DNA of 64,000 nucleotides from Hypomesus transpacificus (GCF_021917145.1 NC_061074.1:6544017-6608016), one strand, 5' to 3'. Shown: positions 25,284 through 36,974, counted from the first letter of the stretch. Translations and numbers: made by a program. Notes: generated by a model not told the origin, from the letters alone.

Positions 25284-25839
25284 ACGGTCAAATTCAACAT
25301 GTGTTCATCTTATGGGATCTTACTGTATAGGTTATATAGATTCCAACATTTCACATTTTCCCAGGCAGCTGTCATGTCTGCAGGACCAATACGGACCCAT
25401 GATGCTGAAGTCTCGATTCTGCGCCCCACCCATTCGAAAATATGCCTTTCCGTCCATCAACAGCAGATGGGTGCAAAGTTCATATCCCAGGACGAATGGA
25501 CGCCACAAGTTCTTCATCATTGCTTCATACATTGATGATGTTTTAGCCATCTTAAATGGTTAAAGTACAACAATAATAGGCCTTCTTGAAACAGGACCCC
25601 GCTAACAAGACCATTAGTATTGACAGATCAGACAAAGGTGAGACTTTTCAGTACGCAAAAGCATGCCCAAGGTGTCTGTTCATAGGCCTCTGAATTCAAC
25701 TTTCAACAATATAGATTATCGAAAGTCTTTTCTTATTACGTTTCTGTAACCATATTGTGATTATGAAAAAAAAATGTCTTAATGATATGCCCTCAAATCA
25801 TGTGCTGCCCATAGGGTGCTGACTGACAAGTTGGTGCTG

Positions 25840-26221
25840 CAGCGCGCTGCATTATGGGACATAGCGTACAGAAAGGGATTTGCCAAAAAGGAGCCAAAAA
25901 CCTTGAAGAAACGAAACGGCTTATAAAGTTTTTACTAACTGGCCAGGGTAGTATTAGTGGTTTGAAATACTAATGTAAATGTCGTAGCTAGCTACGTCTG
26001 GTTCCTGAATGCCTCTGAAATACAAGGAATGAGAGGCAACAAGCTAAAGCGGCAGGGATAACACAGCCCCGCTCCGCTGTCGTTTGGTGCTTTGTGCGCG
26101 CCTGTCTGCACGCCTGCCCGGTTGGAGTGTGTTTACATCGGCTGAGTTGACCTCCTCCACCCGAGGCCCATCCGGAATTTTCCGCAGGCCTGCCCACATA
26201 TCCTTGATTGACGCTTATAAG
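25840..26221 (+). promoter_or_regulatory. zbtb44: Candidate zbtb44 promoter and 5' UTR exon
   Basis: The stretch is locally richer in CpG than its surroundings. It contains a GCATTATGGGA-type core-promoter word near 25850 and ends in a strong donor (ATAAG then GTAACG at 26222). The first zbtb44 coding exon begins with an acceptor and 47 bases of 5' UTR, so a non-coding exon must exist upstream; this is the best candidate I see. It has no supporting transcript. Confidence 0.3.
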
Positions 26222-27530
26222 GTAACGTACGTCGCACCGTCCTGTAATTAATTATTAACAATAAAGGTCGTAGCTTTGCAGCTAGCTTTCTGAGTGCCGT
26301 TATCTTTATCGTGATAGCATCAGCTAGGTAGCACCAGCTACCTGTCTTATCACTTGCTACGTCATGTGTCTTACATTTGGTGGGTTCTAGACTAGCTACG
26401 TTTTAGTGGCAGCTCAGTGTAGGCATGGGTCTTGTTTTCTGAACAGTTAAATTTGACGACTGCTAGCTATTTACCGATACATGCGTGGAGTGTTGATGTA
26501 AACAAAATGAAAGTAGCCGACTAAACCGAACCACGCCCCTTTTTTCTCTAAACACCTTAAGCTTTTGAGCATGGTGATTTTGACTTTCCTCAGTATGTAC
26601 GTTGATAGGGTCGACAATTTAGTTTGTCTCGGCGTTGCAGTCATCGATCCACAGGGATGGTTGACTGCAGTATGACGAAATTCAGAGAAAGTTTTTAGTG
26701 AGACAGATCATTGGATATCAGCCTGGATAACGACTAACTCTCAAAATCTAAAGGAGACAGCTGTTTCGCTGCGTCTCAGTTCTACCTGAGCTATGAATCA
26801 ATATGTTGTCTCAGAAAGGCATGACTCTTTTGCCTGTGCTGCTGGTTTGTGAAGATTTTACAGAAGAACGACTCCTAATATTATGCGGGCAAAAACAACT
26901 ATGTTATCCTTAATTGGTCAGACTATCAGACTAATTGGTCAGACTAAGGTCAATTTACTGCACATTGTAATGGCGCTGAAGGTGGGGCTGGAATTACCAG
27001 CTCAACCCACCCAAACCCTCTACCCACTGCACATAAGAGGATTTACACAGACAGGCCTAACAACCCTGGCTACATGGACTGCATGCTACATGTCATAATC
27101 ATTTCACTATAGTAGAGTCTTAAATAGACTGTCACAGTGCCTTTATATAAGGCCCCTTTCAACTTAGTCCAGCCCGGTGACGATCAGCCTTGTATCGCAG
27201 GCCAGTTTATCCCAAGACCAGTCCAGCCATGGGAAGCATATTTCAGCATTGCCTAGAACACCCAACCCAGTCTAGTCCAGTTTAACCCTGGAGTTATTTC
27301 TCTTTCATCATGGCTGTGTTTGAGGGAGAGCGCTTTCCTTGCGCGAGCCCCTGGAACAGCGAGAGTTTGATGGACACTCTGGTCCGGGTCGGCATGCAGC
27401 AGCTTCAGCCAGCGTCTTAAACAGCTGGGCCCTCAGCCACCTGGCCTCCTCATGGACCTGCTTCTCACTACGGCATCTGCTCTCTTATGGAACTCTACAT
27501 TTCATCCTCCTGCCTACCCGGCTCCTTCCT
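26222..27530. other. Probable zbtb44 5' intron, unique sequence
   Basis: If the upstream UTR exon is right this is intron. It has no coding exon, transposon ends or RNA gene that I can recognise. Confidence 0.4.
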
Positions 27531-28200
27531 TTCCCCCCCCCCTCTCTCCCCAGACCCCTCTCCCCCCCCCCCCTCTCTCTCCCTAGACCCCTCTCCCCCC
27601 CCCCCCCCTCTCTCTCCCCAGACCCCTCTCTCCCCCCCCCCCCTCTCTCTCCCCAGACCCCTCTCTTTCCTCCCTCTCTCTCCCTAGACCCCTCTCTCCC
27701 CCCCCCCCTCTCTCCCCAGACCCCTCTCTCCCCCCCCCCCTCTCTCTCCCCAGACCCCTCTCTCACCCCCCCTCTCTCTCCCCAGACCCCTCTCTTTCCT
27801 CCCTCTCTCTCCCCAGACCCCTCTCTTTCCTCCCTCTCTCTCCCCAGACCCCTCTCTTTCCTCCCTCTCTCTCCCCAGACCCCTCTCTCCCCCCCCCTCT
27901 CTCTCCCTAGACCCCTCTCTCCCCCCCCCCCCCTCTCTCCCCCAGACCCCTCTCTTCCCCCCCCCTCTCTCTCCCCCAGACCCCTCTCTTCCCCCCCCCT
28001 CTCTCTCCCCCAGACCCCTCTCTTTCCTCCCCCTCTCTCTCCCCAGTCCCCTCTCTCCCCCCCCCCCTCTCTCCCCCAGACCCCTCTCTTCCCCCCCCTC
28101 TCTCTCCCCCAGACCCCTCTCTTCCCCCCCCCTCTCTCTCCCCCAGACCCCTCTCTTTCCTCCCCCTCTCTCTCCCCAGTCCCCTCTCTTTCCTTCTGTC
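27530..28200 (+). repeat. Pyrimidine minisatellite of splice-acceptor-like units
   Basis: About 670 bp of irregular 25-35 bp units, each made of CTCTCTC, then CCCCAGACCCCTCTC, then a C run. More than twenty units contain a long pyrimidine tract followed by CAG, which looks like a vertebrate 3' splice site. The long Ser/Pro/Leu frame and the opposite Gly/Glu/Arg frame over it are repeat artefacts. It lies 660 bp upstream of the real zbtb44 coding-exon acceptor. Confidence 0.95.
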
Positions 28201-28905
28201 TCTCCCCCCTCTTTGAAAACTGGACAGGCTATCTGTGTTGGCCTCCACCATCTCACAATCTGTCAGTGAGTTTACACCAACATGCTGTGAAGCTGGATGT
28301 CTTTCTGAAGAGTTATTGTGTGATGGGCACAACAGTTCCCTGGCTCAGTGTGTGTCCAGCTGAGGAAGGCTCCAGTCATCCCATGAATAAAGGCAGCAGT
28401 TCCCTCCTGTGGCCTGGGCCTTTCAGTAGGGATGGACATTCAGAACTATTTTACATATACAAACTATATTGTCATTTTTCTTTTGGAAGTTTTGATCATT
28501 ATATGCGTCATTTATTTTCAGTTAATTTTGTCCAGCTGTCGCAGTTAGTGTGAGAACACCATGTTCCACCTGAGGGCGTCTGGCTGCTTCTCTGTCTCCA
28601 GCAAGCATCCCTGTTCTAGCCTCACATGCTCCTATTTTTAGCTGGGATGCTGGAGTTAATATTTACACTGTTCCCACATCTTATCAGAACATAAAAAAAT
28701 TGGGTCGTGATTCTACTCATTGTTTATGAGCTATCTAGAAAAAATGTGTCCCAAAGGTTCATATCAATCCAACCTTCGCGTAAGTTTAAATGAAGTTACA
28801 GCTGCTGTTATGTTGCTGTTTCATCCGAACTAACTCTCATCGCTGTTCCCTCCTGCAGGTCCCGCCCCCGTCCACCTCGCCCCCCTCCCCTCCCCAGCCC
28901 AGACC

Positions 28906-31900
28906 ATGGGGGTGAAGACGTTCACCCACAGTTCGCCCTCCCACAGCCAGGAGATGCTGGAAAAGCTCAATGCCCTGCGTAGCCAGGGTCACCTGTGCGA
29001 CGTCACCATCCGTGTCCAGGACCAGCTGTTCCTGGCGCACCGCGTGGTGCTGGCCTGCTGCAGCGACTTTTTCCGCTCGGCGTTGCTGGGCCGCGGTCCC
29101 GACGAGCCCGACCCGGCCGTGCTGGAGCTGCACCACGTCACCGTCAGCGGCTTCACCCCCCTGCTGGAGTACGCCTACACCTCCACCCTCTCCATCAGTA
29201 CGGAGAACATCATAGACGTGCTGGCAGCTGCCAGCTACATGCAGATGTTCTCCGTGGCCAGCACCTGCTCTGACTTCATGAAGTCCAGCATCCTGTGGAG
29301 CCCCGGGGGCCTGGGGGGGCCCGGGGGCCTGGGGGGGCCCGGGGGCCTGGGGGGGCCCGGGGGCCTGGGGGGGCCCGGGGGAGGCCTGGGTGGGGACAAG
29401 CCCCAAGACCCCGCCCCTGAGGGAGCCTCCTCAGGGCTGACGCCGCTGGACGGGAGCCTGTCGCCCGTGTCCTCCGACTGCAGCATCATGGAGCGGAACA
29501 TCCCTGTGTGCCGCGAGTCGCGCCGCAAGCGCAAGAGCTTTGTCATGATGTCACCGGAGAGCCCTCTGAAATGCCCCTCGCAGATGATCTCCTCCTCCCC
29601 CCAGGTGGCCAACCCCTCCCCTTCCTTCTCCGAGGCCTCCGGCCAGCCCGTGGACTCCTCGCTGGCCTTCCCCTGGACCTTCCCCTTCGGCCTGGACCGT
29701 CGCTTCCACCCCGACAAGCCCAAGCAGTCTGAGAGCCCCCGAGGCCTGGATCAGATAGGTGTGGCCGGGACGGCGGGGCCCGAGGTGGGTCGCAGGCTGA
29801 GCGAATTCCTGTCGTGTGAAAGCGGGAAGGCGTCGTCGTCCCTGGCAACGGAGGAGGAGGAGGACGTTAGGGTTAAGGTGGAGCGCCTCAGTGATGAGGA
29901 AGTGCAGGAGACATGCTCACAGCCAATCAGCGCCTCCCAGAGCTCTCTGAGCGACCAGCAGACTGTGCCGGGAAGCGAGCAGGTGCAAGAGGACCTCCTG
30001 ATCAGCCCCCAGTCCTCCTCTATAGGTACTGACCCCTGACCCTAACCCCTGGTCCCTAGTCCTCCTCTATAGGTACTGACCCCTGACCTTAACCCCTGGT
30101 CCCTAGTCCTCCTCTATAGGTACTGACCCCTGACCTTAACCCCTGGTCCCTAGTCCTCCTCTATAGGTACTGACCCCTGACCTTAACCCCTGGTCCCTAG
30201 TCCTCCTCTATAGGTACTGACCCCTGACCTTAACCCCTGGTCCCTAGTCCTCCTCTATAGGTACTGACCCCTGACCTTAACCCCTGGTCCCTAGTCCTCT
30301 TATATATGCACTGACCCCCCTGACATCTATTTCTCAGTCCTCGTCTATACAGTGCCCTCCAAAAGTATTGGAACAGTGAGGCCAATTCCTTTATTTTTGC
30401 TGTAGACTGAAAACATTTGGGCTTGACATCAAACGATGAATGTGAAACCAGAGATCAACGTTTCAGCTTTTATTTCCAGGTATTTACATCAGGATCTGAT
30501 GCACAAATTAGAAAATATCACCTTTTTGTTCGAACCCACCCATTTGTCACGTGAGCAAAAGTATTGGAACATGTGACTGACAGGTGTGTTTTGTTGCCCA
30601 GGTGTGTCCTATTACATACATTATTCAATCAATAAATACCACTGAATGTCTACACTCAGGTTCAGATTGGGTAAGATAGGTTTTGTCTATGCAGACTGTA
30701 TTCAGAGGTGAAAACAACATGAAAACCAGAGCGCTGTCTTTGGGTGAAAAACAAGCAATTGTGAGTCTTAGAGAAGATGGAAAATCAATCAGAGCCATTG
30801 CAGAAACATTGGCCATAGCCAGTACAACCATTTGGAATGTCCTGAAGAAGAAGAAAACTACTGGTGTACTAAGTAACAGACGTCGAACAGGTAGACCAAG
30901 GAAAACATCAGCAGTTGATGACAGAAACATTGTAAGAGCTGTAAAGAAAGACCCTAAAACAACTGTTAGTGAGATCAGCAACAACCTCCAGATGGCAGGA
31001 GTGAAGGTATCACTATCTACTGTTCGCAGAAGACTTCATGAACAAAAGTACAAGGGCTACACCAGAAGATGCAAACCACTCATTAGCAAGAAGAATAGGA
31101 AGGCCAGGCTGGAATTTGCCAAAAAGTACAGAGATGAACCTCAAAAATTCTGGTACCAAGTTTTATGGACTGATGAGACAAAGATTAACTTTTACCAAAG
31201 TGATGGAAAGGCTAAAGTTTGGAGAAAGAAAGGAACTGCTCATGATCCCAAACACACAAGCTCATCTGTGAAACACGGTGGAGGTAATGTCATGGCTTGG
31301 GCTTGCATGGCTTCTTCTGGGACGGGCTCATTAATCTTCATTGAGGATGTAACACATGATGGCAGCAGCAAAATGAACTCGGAAGTCTACAGAAACATTT
31401 TGTCTGCCAATTTAAGGAAAGATGCAACCAAACTGATTGGCAGAGCCTTCATCATGCAGCAAGATAACGACCCAAAACACACTGCCAAAACAACAAAGGA
31501 GTTCATCAGGGGCAAGAAATGGAAGGTATTAGACTGGCCAAGTCAATCTCCAGACTTAAACCCTATAGAGCATGCATTTTACCTGCTTAAGAGGAGACTG
31601 AAGGGAGGAACCCCACAAAACAAACAACAACTGAAAGAGGCTGCAGTGAAAGCCTGGGAAAGCATCAAAAAGGAAGAATGCAAAAGTTTGGTGACGTCAA
31701 TGGGTCACAGACTTGCTGCAGTTATTGAAAGCAAAGGATTTGCAACTAAATATTAAGTCTTATTCACTTAAATATGTTTTAAGTATATCTGTTCCAATAC
31801 TTTTGATCACATGACAAATGGGTGGATTCAAACAAAATGTGATATTTTCTTAGTTGTGCATCAGATCCTGATGTAAATACCTGGAAATAAAAGCTGAAAC

Positions 31901-34900
31901 GTTGATCTCTGGTCTCACGTTCATTATTTGATGTCAAGCCCAAATGTTTTCAGTCTACAGGAAAAATAAAGGAATTCGCCTCACTGTTCCAATACTTTTG
32001 GAGGGCACTGTATGTACTGCCCTCTGATTCTGACCATGAGTCCTTTGTATGTTGCTGTAATATCAACCTGTGATGGTGCGATGGTGTTGCCATAGTAACA
32101 GCCTGCGTGTTGCTGTTCTGCAGGGTCTATGGACGAGGGCGTGTCAGAAGGCCTACCCTCAATGCAGAGCACAGCCAATCCTGGAACCCATGCCGATGAC
32201 GAAGATAGGTAACGATATGATTGGAGGATGTTTGAGGGAACTTGTTGATCTGAACCATTCTATCCAGTCTGTGGCCCTAGTCCTTATAGACCCAGGTGTC
32301 TGGCTGTGTTACAACCTAGTCCATATAGTCCTTCTAGGTCCAGGTGTCTCGGGCCCTGCACCAGAGAGGGGAGTTGGCACGCTGGGTTGGTGGTGCTGGT
32401 CAGCAGGGTAGCAGGTGAAGGTTCTGCTTGTGTTGCAGGTTGGAGAGCCTGCAGTATCCCTACCACCTGTACATCAGCCCGTCAGCCAGGCCGGGGGCCA
32501 ACGGCCCGGAGAGACCCTTCCAGTGCCCCACCTGCGGGGTCCGCTTCACACGCATCCAGAACCTCAAGCAGCACATGCTCATACACTCCGGTAGGTAGTG
32601 TGTGTGCGGTAGGTAGTGTGTGTGGTAGGTAGTGTGTGCGGTAGGTAGTGTGTGTGTGTGTGCGGTAGGTATTATGTCCTCTGGGTCTGTTAGGGGCAGA
32701 GAGAGGTATGTTCATATCTATCGCACCCCGGAGTTTGAACAGTCTGGTGACTTCTGATGACGTGAGCACAGCCTGGGGTCCTGCCCGATTCCTCACAACA
32801 GGGTTTACCTTGCCCCCTACTGTGCCCCACGCTGCCAACTTAACCAGCCACCCCCCCTCCCTCCCCCCCCCATTTCTGTGGCAGGCAGAGAAGCAAGGAG
32901 GGTGGCAGACAGGCAGCATGACATGAGACAGGCACGTGGAGGGGGGGGGGGGGGGGAGAGAGAACCAGGCAGGGGAGGTGAGACAGACAGGGCCAGAGAG
33001 AACCAGGCAGGGGAGGTGAGACAGAAAGGGCCAGAGAGAAACAGGCAGGGGAGGTGAGACAGACAGGGCCATTTCAGGGAACAGTAATTTGGGAACACTC
33101 AAGGCTGTGTTCCCGTCTGCTGACATCGGAAAAATGTGCTCATCATGAGTGCGTACACATAGACACGTACACACATGTACACACACACACGCTAACACAC
33201 AGACATACACACAGGGAGGGAGAACAGGGGAGCGTGTATCTATATATACTTAAGTTCCGGTACTGCAGTATGTTTAGTTGTGGAATGTGGAACAAAGGTC
33301 CCATGATATGCAGAACCAAGCTGCTGTATCCAGGAAGGAGCTCCCTGTAACCACAGTAACTCCCTGTAACCACAGTAACTCCCTGTAACCACAGTAACTC
33401 CATGTAACCACAGTAACTCCCTGTAACCGCAGTAATTGCCTGTAACCGCAGTAACTGCCTGTAACCGCAGTAACTCCCTGTAACCACAGTAACTCCCTGT
33501 AACCACAGTAACTCCCTGTAAACATGGAGTGACTCCTGGACCTGGACAGGTAACAGTGAGTGTCTGAGGCTCCATGTTGACCTGGAGATAGAGTGAGTGA
33601 GGAGACACAGTGGTCCAGTATCTCTCTCCCATGGGGCATTCATGAACCCCGTAAATAAACCAGACAACTGGGAGGTCAGCCAGCCAGACGGTCTGTGGGC
33701 CTCTCTTGGTTTTGTCCTTTGTCTTAAAGCCAACAACCTGCCATGTCCCTGTCTGTCTGTCCCTGTCTGTCTGTCTCTGTCTGTGTGTCTCTGTCTGTCT
33801 GTCTGTCAGAAGGGACCAAAGGCAGAGGCTCCCTGCATGCATGTGTTCACATTGCATGTGTGTATGTCTGTTCTTCTCTAATATCTGTCTCTCTCTCCCC
33901 AAGGCATTAAGCCCTTCCAGTGTGATCGCTGTGGGAAAAAGTTCACACGGGCCTACTCCCTAAAGATGCACCGGCTCAAGCACGAAGGTAAACGCTGTTT
34001 CCGGTGCCAGATATGTAGTGCCACCTTCACCTCCTTCGGTGAATATAAGCACCACATGAGGGTCTCCCGACACATAATCCGCAAGCCGCGGATTTACGAG
34101 TGCAAAACGTGTGCCGCCATGTTCACCAACTCTGGCAATTTAATTGTTCACCTGAGGAGTCTGAACCATGAGGCGTCCGAACTAGCAAACTACTTCCAGA
34201 GCAGGTGAGGAGTCCTCTAGAACTTCCCCCTTCCTACCCAGCTCAAGCAGCAGGGGGTGCTCTCCTGGCCTCTGGGCCTTCATAGTGGAGCCTGAGGTGG
34301 TGTTCAGACAGAAAGGCTGGTGTTTCAGACAGACAGCTACCTGTATTAGACGTGCTGATGTTCAGACAGACAGCTACCTGTATTAGACTTTCCTGAGTTC
34401 AGACAGACAGGCTGGTGTTCAGACAGAAAGGCTGGTGTTCAGACAGACAGGCTGGTGTTCAGACAGACAGGCTGGTGTTCAGACAGACAGGCTGGTGTTC
34501 AGACAGACAGGCTGGTGTTCAGACCGACAGGGACAGATCTCTCTCTGTGGGATAACTGAGATGGTGTGCATGAGAGACAGACCCATCAGGAGACTACGGT
34601 CTGAGATCTCTGGCGTTTCCCCATGGCCAGCTAGCTCTGTATTCATCTGTGTAATCTACTGATGGTGCACCCGTGGGTATGCTTCTGGTTCCAACCCTGT
34701 TTTTGTTCTGTTTTTCCCTCTCCATCTCATCCTCTCTTATCTCTCTCTCGTCCTCTTCTCCGTCTCATCCTCACTCTGTCTCCCTCTTTGCTCCTCTCTC
34801 TTGCCACCCTCCCTCTACTCTCCCTCTCACGCAGTGATTTCCTCGTGCCCGACTACCTGAGCCAGGTGCAGGAGGAGGGGTCTCAGGGTCAGTATGAGGA

Positions 34901-35192
34901 GCTGGGGGAGGAGCCTGGCTTCACTGGCCCCTCCTCCTCCTCAGTCCAGCTGCCCGTCATCTCCCAGGTCTCCTCCTCCACCTCTGGCTGCGAGGGTGGC
35001 CTCCTGTCCCTGGATCCCCCGGACCCCCCGGATCCCCTGGAGGCCCCGGCCCTAAAGCAGGAGCAGGAGGCTGGGGTGTGCAAGGGGCTGAAGTCCCACC
35101 CCTGCCCCTCCAGCCCCAGCACGTCCCCGGACGGCTCCCAGGTGGAGGATTTGTCCCACTTAAAGGAGCTGGATGCCATCACCATAGAGTGA
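28906..35192 (+). CDS. zbtb44: ZBTB44, BTB/POZ and C2H2 zinc-finger protein (5 coding exons)
   Basis: Exons 28906-30025 (acceptor at 28857-28858, so 47 bases of 5' UTR precede the ATG), 32124-32208, 32439-32590, 33904-34204, 34835-35192. Phases close to 671 residues (human about 570). The N-terminus MGVKTFTHSSPSHSQEML is ZBTB44-specific. BTB domain about 20-125 (dimerisation, co-repressor recruitment); a Gly/Leu/Pro repeat about 132-165; conserved linker (IPVCRESRRKRKS, FPWTFPFGLDRRF, DVRVKVERLSDEEV); then four zinc fingers from about 428, two classical C-x2-C-x12-H-x3-H and two with longer His spacing (HHMRVSRH, HLRSLNH). The tail SDFLVPDYL matches, followed by a Pro/Ser/Asp-rich extension ending LDAITIE. 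A likely nuclear DNA-binding regulator; targets unknown. Intron 1 holds a Tc1 element and a repeated donor site. Confidence 0.96.
29296..29392 (+). repeat. zbtb44: In-frame 18-bp GC-rich repeat in zbtb44 exon
   Basis: Four near-perfect 18-bp units of CCCGGGGGCCTGGGGGGG type encode GGLGGP repeats directly after the BTB domain, where the human protein has a short unrelated Asn/Pro/Gln segment. Runs of five to seven G are quadruplex-prone. Confidence 0.9.
30011..30349 (+). repeat. 47-bp minisatellite containing the zbtb44 exon 1 splice donor
   Basis: Units start at 30011, 30058, 30105, 30152, 30199 and 30246, followed by degenerate units from about 30293. Each of the six intact units carries the same exon-end and donor sequence (TCCTCCTCTATAG then GTACTGAC). 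The first copy is the real coding-exon boundary (30025/30026). The Tc1 element is inserted in the last, degenerate unit. Confidence 0.95.
30350..32010 (+). mobile_element. Tc1-like DNA transposon, complete with IR/DR termini
   Basis: The 1661-bp element starts CAGTGCCCTCC, ends GGAGGGCACTG and is flanked by TA (30348-30349 and 32011-32012), the Tc1/mariner target duplication. Long inverted termini of about 220 bp carry an outer and an inner copy of the motif CAAAAGTATTGGAACA: left 30360-30375 and 30556-30571; right, inverted, 31790-31805 and 31985-32000. This is the IR/DR layout used as transposase binding sites in Sleeping Beauty-type elements. It sits in zbtb44 intron 1 in the same orientation. 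Confidence 0.97.
30683..31756 (+). CDS. Tc1-family transposase, apparently intact
   Basis: A 357-residue uninterrupted frame inside the IR/DR element, within the usual size of the family. The N-terminal half has paired helix-turn-helix DNA-binding regions (SIRAIAETLAIASTTIWNVL and STVRRRLHE) joined by a GRPRK hook-like motif. The DDE_3 catalytic domain shows WTDETK (first Asp), QQDNDPKHT (second Asp) and SPDLNPIEH (Glu) with the 34-residue spacing of DD34E enzymes. A second in-frame Met (Met13, MKTRALSLGEKQ) could be the functional start. No stops or frameshifts are seen, which suggests recent activity. Whether it is expressed or active cannot be told from sequence. Confidence 0.95.
   Translation: MSMQTVFRGENNMKTRALSLGEKQAIVSLREDGKSIRAIAETLAIASTTIWNVLKKKKTTGVLSNRRRTGRPRKTSAVDDRNIVRAVKKDPKTTVSEISNNLQMAGVKVSLSTVRRRLHEQKYKGYTRRCKPLISKKNRKARLEFAKKYRDEPQKFWYQVLWTDETKINFYQSDGKAKVWRKKGTAHDPKHTSSSVKHGGGNVMAWACMASSGTGSLIFIEDVTHDGSSKMNSEVYRNILSANLRKDATKLIGRAFIMQQDNDPKHTAKTTKEFIRGKKWKVLDWPSQSPDLNPIEHAFYLLKRRLKGGTPQNKQQLKEAAVKAWESIKKEECKSLVTSMGHRLAAVIESKGFATKY
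32920..33072 (+). repeat. Poly-G run and 39-bp tandem repeat in zbtb44 intron 3
   Basis: A G-rich run (about 32938-32956) is followed by three copies of a 39-bp purine-rich unit (AACCAGGCAGGGGAGGTGAG core). Confidence 0.85.
33340..33522 (+). repeat. 19-bp minisatellite in zbtb44 intron 3
   Basis: About nine to ten copies of AACTCCCTGTAACCACAGT with CG/CA variants. The Tyr-Cys-Gly-Tyr repeat frames on the opposite strand are artefacts. Confidence 0.93.
34290..34530 (+). repeat. 20-bp minisatellite in zbtb44 intron 4
   Basis: Repeated TTCAGACAGACAGGCTGGTG units, degenerate at the left end and near-perfect from about 34400. Confidence 0.9.
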
Positions 35193-35844
35193 CCACCTCC
35201 CCGTCCCCCCTAAGCCACACCCTATCATGCCACACTTGCTCTCAGCCAATCAAAGTCCTTCCCCCGCCTTTGGAAAGTGCCTGAGACTACGCCCCTTCCA
35301 CAACAAGCACCATAACTATTACAAGTCTCGACTCTGAAACAAGTCTCTTTTTTTTTTTAAACATGTTTTTTTTACGCTCTTTTATGTGTTTATGTATTTT
35401 TTTCTTCAGTACTTTTGCTTTATGCAAGCCGTCAATGTTACTGGATATTGTTAATTGCAAGAGCTGATTGTTTTAATATCTGAATGCTGTGTTGGATGTT
35501 GTAGTGCTTTCCAGTATGTCGGAATTGTGTTTGTGTTTTCCTTTCTCCATATCAACACAGGAAAAAAAAATCTCTCTATACATATAAGGACAAATCTTCA
35601 AAAAATGTCATCACTACGTCATGTACATGGTAGACTCTCATGGGAGATATCAGAAAGAGACACAGCAGAACCTGGGATCTGCTCCTCCAGAAGGTTTAGT
35701 GTGATGGATTGGAAGACAGTTTTGTACAACAGATAAATAATATACATGTATTTTTTGTTTTCAAATTTTGTTCGATGAAACCTGTCGGTTTGTCTTGTAA
35801 ATGTAGTTTATGGGTCCCTCAATCCTCTTTCCTTCCCTGGCCGG

Positions 35845-35968
35845 GTCCTGGCCTGGTCCTGGTCTGGTCTGGTCTGGTCCTGGTCTGGTCTGGTCCTGGT
35901 CTGGTCTGGTCTGGTCTGGTCCTGGTCTGGTCTGGTCCTGGTCTGGTCCTGGTCTGGTCCTGGTCTCT
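35845..35968 (+). repeat. CTGGT pentamer repeat
   Basis: About 120 bp of CTGGT units interspersed with CCTGGT variants, in the presumed zbtb44 3' UTR. Confidence 0.92.
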
Positions 35969-36974
35969 TATTGGGGCTGGAGGTGTTTTGTAGAGGACAG
36001 TTTGAAATGTTTTGACCATATCCAGCCCTTTCAAGTCCAGCCCTTTCAAGCCCTGCCTGGTCACGTCCTATCCTCCCAGGAAGGTAAATCAGTTTTATAT
36101 ATGCACATAGTTGTGCCCGAACAAGTCTCATGAAAGCCTGAAAGCATATGGGTTGACTCTACTGATATTTATTACGTGGAAAGACATAACTAATCCAGTA
36201 CATGAGTTTGACTGGTCTACAACATAGGGGACAAGGTTGTCCTACAATCACAGGATGTTAACATCTGACAAACAAACTGGTACAAACAGTGTGCCCTCTA
36301 AATCGTAGTGCCATCTTCCTCGTTTCTGGGAGGCTCCACCTCCTATTGGACCAAACCTGTTTTTGGGGGTGGGGCTGTAGCTATGACAACAGTGAAAGAG
36401 CGTTTATATGTAATACAAGCAACACTGTATGGTGCATCAAAGCAACTGGCCTTACTCTACACAGATGTGGAGAATTAAGATGCACACTTAACAATTTTAA
36501 GACATTTTCAGTTCTCATGTTTTTCTGCTTCTGCCCGCTTTGTGTGTGCTTCTGTGTGTTTTTATCTGTGTGTGTGTATTGTGTGTGTGCGTGCTTGTGC
36601 ATTGCATACTTACGTACGTGTATTTCTTCATAGAATATTTTATAAAGAAACGCTGCTGTTTGTAGAAACATAAAGTGCCCAGAGTGTGGTGAACCTGCCT
36701 GTTGTGTGCAATAAGAAGATAAGGTTGGAGAGGATATCCTGTCAGAGTAATAAGAGGTAGAATGTACTGTTTTGTTTCACTGTGTTCAAAATGTGACTGA
36801 AAACTAAGAGAAGTGATTCCTGAAATCAAGGTTCTGTGAAGTTTATGAAAGCAGTTTGTTTTCTTACAAATGTCATTTTTGGCATTTCTTTTCGTTAAGT
36901 GAAGTGCATGTTCATTTGGTATTTCTGTGCCTCTGAGAGCATGTGCTGCTTGCCGTCATCAGTTGGCTGTACAG

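Noticed and set aside
25239..25563. Possible retroelement fragment (frame with YIDDVLAIL)
   Set aside because: YIDDVLAI resembles a reverse-transcriptase motif, but the surrounding residues show no other polymerase motif and the frame is short.
27339..28553. 404-residue Pro/Leu/Ser-rich frame, the longest in the window
   Set aside because: It reads through the pyrimidine minisatellite; its non-repeat ends show no similarity I recognise, and it lies in the presumed zbtb44 intron.
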